Below are positions 22,792-30,671 of a DNA stretch of 64,000 nucleotides, one piece after another. The stretch comes from Bog-159 sp963843255 (GTDB taxonomy: Bacteria; Acidobacteriota; Terriglobia; Bryobacterales; Bryobacteraceae). The position numbers and the translations under genes were made by a program. Numbering within the stretch: position 1 is the stretch's first letter; the number at the start of each line of letters is the position of its first letter. The notes under the pieces were generated by a model. It had not been told where the DNA came from and did no database searches. It saw only the letters and a list, made by a program, of their open reading frames with translations. The stretch is from positions 1-64,000 of the forward strand of contig CAWJJQ010000015.1 of assembly GCA_963843255.1 (NCBI GenBank). Reading direction: 5' to 3'.

Positions 22792-23847
22792 TTAGTTCCC
22801 AGCGTCCGCGACATACTCGCTCCGCGCTTCCACCGTCAGCTTATGCCCGTTTTCCAGCTTCACCTTCAACTGGTGCGCCCGCCCGTCCGCCTTCCCTGTC
22901 GGAACAAACGCGAGCACATAGTGGACCTGCGGCGTCGCCAGCCGCCGGAAGTTGGCTCCGTAGTCGTTGCCGGTCACGTACGTGCCACCAGTCCCATGCG
23001 CCAGTTCGGTCAGGACCAGCGGCTGCGCAGGGTTGCCCGCCAGCCGTCCCCCGCCCATGCCCGGCCCGCCTCCAAACCGCGGATCGATCGGCGCCGCACC
23101 CGTACCCGCAAAGTCCGTGGCCCCGCCCGTATCGAGCGCATCGATCACCACCTTCGCCTGCAGCGCGCCCTCGATCAGCGCATTCGCCTCGAACCAACGG
23201 TCGTGCCCCACCCAAAATCCAGGCGACACCAGAACGATCTTCCGCTTCCCCGGCAGCGTCGACATCCGCCGCACGATGTTCTTCAGTACCTCGACCTGCA
23301 TCACATCCACGCGCGAGACCCGGCAGAGCCGTGGCGCGCCGAACTGGAGTTGCCCGATGGCATCCCGCAGCTTCGCTTGGTCGTTGGTGAAATCGACCAT
23401 CGTGTGGCACGACGCCGTAAAGACCGCAGCGCGGTCACCCGGCTGCAATGCGCCGATCTGCCGCCCGGCCGCCTCCCGCACTCGCGCCAGGTCCGTTAAC
23501 CCGATGGAAACATCATCGAAGAAGTATGCGATGAACCGCTCCGGGACGTCCATCGCGTTCCCCGGCTTCGGCGCGCCCGCGCCGGCGTCCGGCAGCGACC
23601 GGTCGGGGACCGTCTGGCTCCCCGGCTTCTCCACCGTAAAGCTCGCGATCTCCACCCGCTTCCCGTTATCGAAGAGCTGAAAGTCTTCCTTGCTCAGGTC
23701 TCCGACCTCGTGCCCTTCATGATCCCGGACCACCACGGGTACCTGGATCATCGTCACGCCCGACTTGAACACCTGGCCCGATGGTTCCTGCGCCGCCGCG
23801 CTCCACACCAGGCCAAGCACTGCCGCAATGAAAAACCATGTCCTCAT
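22792..23847 (-). CDS. VWFA-related acidobacterial domain protein
   Basis: 351 residues with signal peptide (1-19, ending SAAAQ). The mature part matches the acidobacterial VWFA-related family: an N-terminal beta domain VTMIQVPVVVRDHEGHEVGDL and DFQLFDNGKRVEIASF, then a von Willebrand A fold (RFIAYFFDDVSIG, PGDRAAVFTAS, RKIVLVSPGFWVG) and the closing VHYVLAFVPTGKADGRAHQLKVKLEN. The metal-site motif is altered to FDDVS from the usual DxSxS. These exported proteins are very numerous in Solibacter; the role is unknown. It lies nine bases after the longer paralogue. Confidence 0.87.
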   Translation of the reverse strand: MRTWFFIAAVLGLVWSAAAQEPSGQVFKSGVTMIQVPVVVRDHEGHEVGDLSKEDFQLFDNGKRVEIASFTVEKPGSQTVPDRSLPDAGAGAPKPGNAMDVPERFIAYFFDDVSIGLTDLARVREAAGRQIGALQPGDRAAVFTASCHTMVDFTNDQAKLRDAIGQLQFGAPRLCRVSRVDVMQVEVLKNIVRRMSTLPGKRKIVLVSPGFWVGHDRWFEANALIEGALQAKVVIDALDTGGATDFAGTGAAPIDPRFGGGPGMGGGRLAGNPAQPLVLTELAHGTGGTYVTGNDYGANFRRLATPQVHYVLAFVPTGKADGRAHQLKVKLENGHKLTVEARSEYVADAGN

Positions 23848-23856
23848 ATCCGGCCT

Positions 23857-26658
23857 CTACCGTACTTCCACTGCCGCATTCTCCGCGGTAATCTGCTGCC
23901 CTTCCGCGTCGCGCACCACCAGCCGCACCAGGTATCCTCCGGGCTTCAGGTCGAAATCGGTATCGATCACCACCGGAGGCCTCTCCTGCAGCCGGCTCAC
24001 GGTTTCGTCCAGCAGCCGCAGTTGCAGCAGCTTTTCGGTCCCCGCAATGAAATTGCCGTTGGGATCGAATAGCGCCGCCACAATCGTCAAATCGTTCCGG
24101 CTCCGGTCATCCGCCTTGCGCAGGTGGATCCCCTTCAGGTCCACGCTGGTCAGCACGTCCAGTTTTGACTGCTCGCCGGCCTTGGTCACCCGCGTGTGCA
24201 TCTCCACCGGCAGATTGTGGATCTCGTCCCGCGAGAATACCGCGCTCTCGATCTCCTGCCTGGCCACCTGCACCTCGTCTTCCGCGTGCTTAGGCGCCCA
24301 GTACCCTTTCCGCGCTTGCAGCGTTACTTTCTGCGATCCGCCAAGGCTCACTTTCAAAGCGTGAAAGCTGCCGTCCAGCTTCATGTCGGATGGCACAAAT
24401 CCCAAGACATACAGGTACTCGGGCGCGGTGGCCGCCTTACGGATGCCCGCCTCGAAATCGTTCGTGAAATTCGTGGTGCCGCCGGTCCCCTCCGCCAGCG
24501 CGATCAGTTCGTCGGTGGCGGCCTCGTTGTCGATCTGGCGGAATGAGATCTCGTCCTGGATGGTGGTGGCCGCCCCACCCTTCTGGCACGCGTCGAAAGG
24601 TGACGGGGTCCAGACCCCGCGGGCATCCACGCTATCGATCAGCACCTTCGACCGGATCGCCAGCGCCATCAGATCCGAACTGCCGCGCTGCAGATCGGGC
24701 GGGACAAAAAATCCCGGCGACACCAGAATTACCGTGCGCTGACCGGGCATTCCGGCCATCCGCTGCACTATGGTTTTCAAATCCGCCAGCACCGCCCGCG
24801 ATTCCTGCAGCCCGCTGGTGAAAGCATCGCGTATCTCCATCACCGCCCGGTCGAAGTCGCCGTACTCCTCCACCGCCAGCCGCAGCGCCTGACACTTCGC
24901 CACATCCGTCGCTATCGGATTGAGTCCGACCTGCTGGTCTACCTGCACGGCCTGGAAATAACTCACGTACGCGCCGCAGCCGTTCAATTCGGGCCCGCGA
25001 ATCGGGCTGGGAGTGATCTTCATCAACTGGTCGCTGAGTTTCTCCCGATCCGCCGTAAAATCGGCGCCGTGCCGCCCCGATGTCGTATACAAGGCCGCGC
25101 GATCCTGCGCACCCAGCGAATTATTTATATATTTGACCATCGCATTGCGCACCTGCGGCAGATCCTCGAATCGCGTGTGCAGGTCGTCAAATAGAAACGC
25201 GATGAAGCGATTTGGCATGGCCGCGGCGCCGGCTTGCGCATTCGCGGGAGATCCGCCGGCGGCCGGCGGGGCTCCTTCCGCCGCAGGGCTCCCGTGGCCC
25301 GCCTTCTGCACATCAAACTTGGCTATCTCCTGCCGTTTTCCTTTATCCAGAATCCGGAAGTCTTCCTGCCGCAGGTTTCCGACCGCATTTCCCGACCGGT
25401 CGCGCACGATCACCGGCACTTCTACCAGGTTGCTCTGGACGCGAAATGTCACCGCCTGATTGGAGGTTACAATCTCGTCGTTTTTCGGCGCCGCGGTCTT
25501 CACCGGCGCGGCCGCCGGAGGATTGCTTACGCCCAAGGCCGCCGCGACTTCCCTGGTCTCCGCAGCGCTGTAGTGTGGTGTCCCGGTCTTGGCTGCCGCC
25601 ACCGCCTCGCTACCGGCGCTTACCGGCTCCGGTCCGGCGCCCGCCCAGTAGCCGTTGCGCGCCTGCACCTCCAGCTTGTGTCCCGCGGTGAGCTTCACTT
25701 CCAGCTTATGGAAGCCGCTCCCTGTCATCCCCGTCTGCGGTGTGAAACCGAGCAGATACATGTACCTCGGCGCAGCCGCCAACTGCTGGACCGCGCCATC
25801 CAGATCGTTGGTGTCGCGTATGAACTGCCCGCCCGTGCCTTCGGCCAAACGCAACTGAAATTCCCACGCGCGCTTGGTAGGTACCAACAGCCCCAGCCCT
25901 TGTGTGTCCAGACCGTCCATCACCACGCGCGATCGGACTGCGGTATCGACCAGCCGCATGGTCTCCCGCACGCAACTCCAGTCGGGACCCAAAATGGGTA
26001 GTCCCGGACTGATGAATACCAGCGTGCGCTGCCCAGGCAAAACCGACATTCGCCTGACGATCCTGGCGCATTGCACGATCACCAGCCGCGCCACCTCTTC
26101 CGCCGTCATTCCGAAGTAAAACGCCGGCAGACCCGGCGCCAGCTTCATCAGCGACGTCCGCAGCTTGTCCCGGTCCGTGGTGAAATCCACGTCGTACTGC
26201 CCCGACGCTGTGAACATGGCCACGCGGTCGGACGGCTGCATGTTGTCCAGATACTTCAGCGCCGCGCGGCGCGCATAAGTAATGTCGTCGAAATTCGACA
26301 AGTGCGCGTCGTCGAACATCAGTGCCGCAAAATGTTCCGGTATCGCTACCACCGCGGCCTTCGCGGGACCACCCAATTTGCGGTCAACGGCTACGTGCCC
26401 GGATGTATCTTCCACGCCGAACTGCGCGATCTCCACCGCCTTCCCGTTATCAAGGAGCTGAAAATCCTGTTTGCTGAGATTGCCGACCGCATTCCCGTGG
26501 CTGTCGCGCACCACCACCGGTACGAGCACGAGATTGCTTTCGGCTTTAAAGGTCACCTGATCGCCAGGGGAGGGTGCCGGCGCCTGGGCGAACGCCCTGC
26601 AGGCCGCGAGTAAAACCACAATGACAGGCGTGTAACGACACGCACCGCGCGTGTTCAT
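23857..26658 (-). CDS. Large exported protein with two VWFA-related acidobacterial domains
   Basis: 933 residues, signal peptide 1-24. Two complete copies of the domain are fused: copy 1 from VTFKAESNLVLVPVVVRDS to the KLEVQARNGYWAG end (about 35-345) and copy 2 from VTFRVQSNLVEVPVIVRDR to KVTLQARKGYWAPK (about 405-800). Each has the RFIAFLFDDLH/HFAALMFDDAH strand and a VFISPGL or ILVSPGF strand. The last 130 residues form a further beta domain (DLKGIHLRKADDRSRNDLTIVAALFDPNG). It shares an operon with the single-domain paralogue; the three domains are evidently products of local duplication. Function unknown, outer surface likely. Confidence 0.87.
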   Translation of the reverse strand: MNTRGACRYTPVIVVLLAACRAFAQAPAPSPGDQVTFKAESNLVLVPVVVRDSHGNAVGNLSKQDFQLLDNGKAVEIAQFGVEDTSGHVAVDRKLGGPAKAAVVAIPEHFAALMFDDAHLSNFDDITYARRAALKYLDNMQPSDRVAMFTASGQYDVDFTTDRDKLRTSLMKLAPGLPAFYFGMTAEEVARLVIVQCARIVRRMSVLPGQRTLVFISPGLPILGPDWSCVRETMRLVDTAVRSRVVMDGLDTQGLGLLVPTKRAWEFQLRLAEGTGGQFIRDTNDLDGAVQQLAAAPRYMYLLGFTPQTGMTGSGFHKLEVKLTAGHKLEVQARNGYWAGAGPEPVSAGSEAVAAAKTGTPHYSAAETREVAAALGVSNPPAAAPVKTAAPKNDEIVTSNQAVTFRVQSNLVEVPVIVRDRSGNAVGNLRQEDFRILDKGKRQEIAKFDVQKAGHGSPAAEGAPPAAGGSPANAQAGAAAMPNRFIAFLFDDLHTRFEDLPQVRNAMVKYINNSLGAQDRAALYTTSGRHGADFTADREKLSDQLMKITPSPIRGPELNGCGAYVSYFQAVQVDQQVGLNPIATDVAKCQALRLAVEEYGDFDRAVMEIRDAFTSGLQESRAVLADLKTIVQRMAGMPGQRTVILVSPGFFVPPDLQRGSSDLMALAIRSKVLIDSVDARGVWTPSPFDACQKGGAATTIQDEISFRQIDNEAATDELIALAEGTGGTTNFTNDFEAGIRKAATAPEYLYVLGFVPSDMKLDGSFHALKVSLGGSQKVTLQARKGYWAPKHAEDEVQVARQEIESAVFSRDEIHNLPVEMHTRVTKAGEQSKLDVLTSVDLKGIHLRKADDRSRNDLTIVAALFDPNGNFIAGTEKLLQLRLLDETVSRLQERPPVVIDTDFDLKPGGYLVRLVVRDAEGQQITAENAAVEVR

Positions 26659-26787
26659 ACCACCACCTCCATCTAATGGTACTTGCTTTCACTGCCGCGG
26701 CGGCCCGCCGGCCGCCTGACTGATCGACGTTGAAATGTCTGCGTCCGTTTCCGCCGCGCGTGGCGCGTGCCATAATATTCCGAGCCC

Positions 26788-27754
26788 ATGGCTCTCTGTC
26801 TGAACGAAGCGGATATCCGTGCCGTACTGCCCATGGCCGACCTGATCGGCGCCATGGAACATGCCCTGTCGGCCTTTTCGAGCGGCGCAGTCGAGCAGCC
26901 CGTTCGCGCGGTCCTCGAAATGGGCGACATGGCCTTCTTCGGCGCCATGCCCGGATTCATGCGGGACCCCGCCGTGCTGGGCGCCAAGCTGGTGGCCGTA
27001 ATCGGAGCGAACCAGACGCGCGGCCTGCCCACTCACCGTGCCAGCATCCTGCTGCTCGACCCCCAGACCGGCGCGCTCCTGGCTGTGATGGATGGCCGCC
27101 TCATCACCGAGATGCGCACCGCCGCCGTCTCCGCGGTCTCCGTGAAAAATATGGCGCGGCCGGATGCCGCCGTGCTTACCATCCTGGGAACCGGGGTCCA
27201 GGCCCGCAGCCACCTGGAGGCCTTACCGCTGGTGCATGCCTTTCGCGAGGTGCGGGCGTGGAGCCCCACTCCGGATCACCTTCACCAGTTCGCGGCTGAA
27301 TCCGCCGTTCCAGTCGTGGCCTGCGCGAGTGCCGCTGCAGCCGTCTCCGGCGCCGATGTGGTGGTTCTGGCCACCGCTTCGCCCACGCCGGCGATCGATG
27401 CCCGCTGGGTCGCGGCCGGCGCCCACGTGATCTCCATAGGGGCCTGCCGCCCCACGCATCGCGAGATGGATCCCGATCTAGTGGCGCAACGCGCGCCTGG
27501 TGGTCGATTCCCGAGCCGCTGCTCTTCAGGAGTCCGGCGACGTCGTGATAGGAATCCGCGAAGGCCGCTTCGCCGCCGCCCACATTGCCGCCGAACTAGG
27601 CGAAATCGTAGCAGGCCGCCAGCCCGGACGTACCTCCGCCCAAGAAATCACCGTCTTCAAATCCCTGGGTCTGGCGGTAGAGGACCTGGCCGCCGCCCAC
27701 TTGGCCTATACCCGCGCCCGCGAGCACAGCCTCGGCAGCCAGATCGACCTCTGA
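26788..27754 (+). CDS. Ornithine cyclodeaminase/mu-crystallin family protein (frameshifted)
   Basis: About 320 residues when joined. Frame one (from ATG 26788) has the family start LNEADIRAVLPMADLIGAME, the substrate Lys region GAKLVAVIGAN, RTAAVSAVSVKNMARPDA and the NAD(P) site ILGTGVQARSHLEAL, ending at SIGACRPTHREMDPDLVA. The C-terminal part (ARLVVDSRAAALQESGDVV and onward to SLGSQIDL) is in the next frame, open from 27500. One extra base near 27483-27495 explains the break. The family contains ornithine cyclodeaminase, alanine dehydrogenase and imine reductases; the substrate cannot be assigned. It is divergent from the VWFA operon across a 129-base gap and ends 15 bases before the convergent permease gene. 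Confidence 0.8.
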
Positions 27755-27768
27755 AGACACCAGCCCAA

Positions 27769-30258
27769 TCACTCGTGCCGCAATGCCTCGGCAGGCTGAA
27801 TTCGCACCGCGCCGAGCGCCGGTACGGACACCGCTGCGCCCATAACGAAAACAAACATGGCGATCGCCATGAAGTAAGCGAGCGGATCGGCAGGGCGTAG
27901 GCTGGTCAGGTTGTTGCGCAGGACTGTAGAAATAGCGCCGGAGCCGAGCATTCCGGCGATCAAGCCTATGGCAACCGGCAGCGCCAAAGGGCGGACCACC
28001 GCCCGGATTACCCGGGTCCGGCCCGCGCCGAGGGCGACCCGCACTCCTATTTCGCGAGTCCGCTGGTTTACCGTATAACTGGTCAATCCCGCCAGTCCAA
28101 TGGAGGCAAGCGCGGTTGCGAGGAGTCCCAGCAAACTCAGGATTGCCATGCGCGTCCGGCTCTTAGCCACGGCATTGCCGTAATCTGTCTGTAGCAGGCG
28201 CACCACGGGGCGAAGTTTGGAATCCTGCGATCCGGCCACCTTAATCAGAGTGCCCGCCAGAGTGCCGGGCGCTTGAGCCACTCGGACCACCACGGTCGCG
28301 TCGCTGTAGTCCTGCGGGGTAAGCGGATAGTACACGCCCATGGCGTTGGCGTCCTGAATATCGAAAGTGCCCGCTTTCGCCACCACACCCACTACCGTAG
28401 CCGCATCGGGCACGCTGAGCCGCTTTCCGATGGGATCCTCTCCGGGCCAGTGCCAGCGGGCGAACGATGCACTGACCAATGCCACGCCGCCCTCATGGCT
28501 CGCGAAGTTGCGCCCGCGCGAGAGGTGCAGGCCAAGAGTGGCTGCGAAGACGCCGTCCACACGGTTGAACATGACCTTGCGTCCCCGGTCGAAAAACGCC
28601 GAGTAGGTATTGCCCCACACGGGCAGCCAGGTCAGGCATGCGCGCTCGACTCCAGGTATAGCGCGCAGGCGTTGGCGCAAGGCGTCGAAGTACTGCATTG
28701 CGGCAGCGTCACCGTAACCGTGGTCGTGAAGTCCCGGAGAAAGGATCAACACTTTCTCGTAATTAAAGTCGGGATCAAGTTTCAGAAGCTGTCCGAAGCT
28801 TCTGACCAGCTGGCCGGAAATCATCAGTAGTACACAACTGGCGCCCACCTGGGCCGCCAGAAAAACAGAGCGAGCCCGCCCGCCGCGCGGGGCCGAACCC
28901 GTCAGCCTGAGCGCGGGCGCAAGGCCGAACGCCACGGCCGCCAGGAACGCGATAACCAACGTGCCGGCCATGACACGCCAGTCAAGCGCCACAAACCAGT
29001 CCTGGGGGCCGCCGTCTTCGGCCAGAAGTATCTGCACCGTTACCGCGCTAAGCAACCACGCCATCAGACTGCCGGCTACCGCCAGCAGACTACTCTCCGT
29101 CAGCATCTGGCGCACCAGGCGGGCGCGGCTGGCTCCCAGCGCCAGGCGCGTGCGAATCTCACGATCGCGCGCGATACCGCGTGCCAGCAACAGAGATCCC
29201 AGGTTGGCGCAGGCCACTACCAGGATGAGCATCACCAGGGTGGCAGCCATGGCTGCTGCCAGCAGTTCCTGCGGGTGCATTCTGTTGCGGCTGAAAGGTG
29301 TCATGCTGAGCCGTTCGTCTTTTCCGACAGCTTCCGGATGCGACTCGTGCATCGCCGCGGCCAGCGCCCGGCTCTCTTCTTCGGCTGCGGGCACGCTAAC
29401 ACCGGGATTGAGCCGCGCTGTGCCCTCGACCGAGGCAGAGGTCCAGTCCACAAGCAACTTGCTGCCATCGACGATCCGAGGTTGCTGCGCGATAGCCATC
29501 CAGATATCGATGCGGTGCTCGCGCGGGTTGCGCAGAATGCCGGCCACGCGAACCTTCTTTCCGTTCAACAGCAGCGATTGACCGAGAATGTCCGAAGCCG
29601 ATCCCAGCCGCCGTTCCCAAAAGTGCTGGCTGAGTATCGCCACAGGTTCGGCGCCCGGCGTTTCGTCCAGTGCCGCCGCCAGCGCGCGACCGCGAGCCAG
29701 CGGCGGCCCCTGCTCTCGAAAATAGGATGCCGTCACGAAATTTACCGTGACATTATCCTGCACCGTCGATACGCCAAACGCAACGGAGTCCTCGTGCGCC
29801 GCGATGACTGCCCGGAACGAATGCGCGTGTTCCGCGTAGAAAGCCAGTACGGGATAAGCGATGGTGGTACCCATACCATTCGGGAACCAGCGGACCAACT
29901 CCACGAGGCTATCGGGATCGCGCACGGCAGGCGTGGTTCTGAGCAGGAGCATCCGAAACGCGGTGAGGTTGACACCCATACCCAGCGCCAGAATAAGGAC
30001 CGCCGTAAGAGTAAAACCAGGCGACCTGCGCAGCAGGCGAAGTGCATAGCGAAGGTCTTGAAACAGACGGTCGAGCCACGACCATCCCCAGATTTCGCGC
30101 GACGACTCCATGAGGCGCAAGGGACTGCCGAACGACGGGTCGGCGCCGGATTCTGCCTCTGCGATCATTTCCCGGTGGACGTCCATCTCCTCCCATAGCT
30201 CGCGCTCCATGCGGCGTCGTTGCAGCAAATACCGAATGCGGCGGAACAGTTCTGTCAT
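27769..30258 (-). CDS. FtsX/MacB-type permease with N-terminal prefix domain
   Basis: 829 residues. The first 80 residues are a soluble helical prefix (RIRYLLQRRRMERELWEEMD) seen on acidobacterial permeases. The first helix follows at RRSPGFTLTAVLILALGMGVN, then a large extracytoplasmic MacB-type domain. Two FtsX domains follow with VACANLGSLLLARGIARDREIRTRLALGASRARLVRQ and TREIGVRVALGAGRTRVIRA. No ATPase gene is adjacent, so either an ATPase encoded elsewhere drives it or the protein acts differently. It begins 13 bases after the PadR-family gene, which probably controls it; this gene pair is common in acidobacteria. Confidence 0.88.
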   Translation of the reverse strand: MTELFRRIRYLLQRRRMERELWEEMDVHREMIAEAESGADPSFGSPLRLMESSREIWGWSWLDRLFQDLRYALRLLRRSPGFTLTAVLILALGMGVNLTAFRMLLLRTTPAVRDPDSLVELVRWFPNGMGTTIAYPVLAFYAEHAHSFRAVIAAHEDSVAFGVSTVQDNVTVNFVTASYFREQGPPLARGRALAAALDETPGAEPVAILSQHFWERRLGSASDILGQSLLLNGKKVRVAGILRNPREHRIDIWMAIAQQPRIVDGSKLLVDWTSASVEGTARLNPGVSVPAAEEESRALAAAMHESHPEAVGKDERLSMTPFSRNRMHPQELLAAAMAATLVMLILVVACANLGSLLLARGIARDREIRTRLALGASRARLVRQMLTESSLLAVAGSLMAWLLSAVTVQILLAEDGGPQDWFVALDWRVMAGTLVIAFLAAVAFGLAPALRLTGSAPRGGRARSVFLAAQVGASCVLLMISGQLVRSFGQLLKLDPDFNYEKVLILSPGLHDHGYGDAAAMQYFDALRQRLRAIPGVERACLTWLPVWGNTYSAFFDRGRKVMFNRVDGVFAATLGLHLSRGRNFASHEGGVALVSASFARWHWPGEDPIGKRLSVPDAATVVGVVAKAGTFDIQDANAMGVYYPLTPQDYSDATVVVRVAQAPGTLAGTLIKVAGSQDSKLRPVVRLLQTDYGNAVAKSRTRMAILSLLGLLATALASIGLAGLTSYTVNQRTREIGVRVALGAGRTRVIRAVVRPLALPVAIGLIAGMLGSGAISTVLRNNLTSLRPADPLAYFMAIAMFVFVMGAAVSVPALGAVRIQPAEALRHE

Positions 30259-30271
30259 TTTGCAAAAAACC

Positions 30272-30604
30272 TCATGCGAATTTGAGGACGGCCTGAATGG
30301 CTTCGCTGACGTGGCTGTAGCCCGACAGCTCCGTCGCGAGTTGCTTTCGCCCAGCCGGGGTGAGGGTGTACAAACGAACGCGCCGCTTCGTATCGGAGGT
30401 CCCCCAGCGGGCGGCCACCCAGCCCTTCAGAAGCATTTTTTGGAGCGCAGGGTAGAGTGAGCCCTCTTCGACCAGCAGCACGTCGCCGGAGACTTGACGG
30501 ATACGTTGGGCGATGGCGTAACCATGCATAGTCCCCGCCTGCAAGACGCGCAGGATAAGCATGATAAGAGTGCCGGGAACAAGATCGGGACCCGCCTTAG
30601 GCAT
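30272..30604 (-). CDS. PadR-family transcriptional regulator
   Basis: 110 residues starting MPKAGPDLVPGTL. The winged-helix N-terminus carries the PadR pattern LILRVLQAGTMHGYAIAQRIRQVSG, EEGSLYPALQKMLLKGWV and RRVRLYTLTPAGRKQL. PadR proteins are usually repressors released by a ligand or stress. A perfect palindrome touches the start codon, so autoregulation and control of the downstream permease gene are likely. No ribosome site precedes the ATG and the -10 box ends nine bases upstream, which suggests a leaderless message; an ATG at 30619 lies inside the palindrome and is less likely. Confidence 0.88.
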   Translation of the reverse strand: MPKAGPDLVPGTLIMLILRVLQAGTMHGYAIAQRIRQVSGDVLLVEEGSLYPALQKMLLKGWVAARWGTSDTKRRVRLYTLTPAGRKQLATELSGYSHVSEAIQAVLKFA

Positions 30605-30605
30605 A

Positions 30606-30640
30606 GTTAATCTATACATAGATTAACCATCTCTTGTCAA
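30606..30640 (-). promoter_or_regulatory. Promoter and palindromic operator of the padR-permease operon
   Basis: Minus strand: -35 TTGACA (30635-30640), 18-base spacer, -10 TATAGA (30611-30616). A perfect palindrome with arms GTTAATCTAT and ATAGATTAAC and a 2-base centre covers 30606-30627 and therefore masks the -10 box. Position, symmetry and the PadR gene directly behind it make it the probable PadR operator. Inferred; no known box was searched. Confidence 0.72.
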
Positions 30641-30671
30641 GGGCCCCGGCGAGCGGAGTTCGCCCCGCCGC

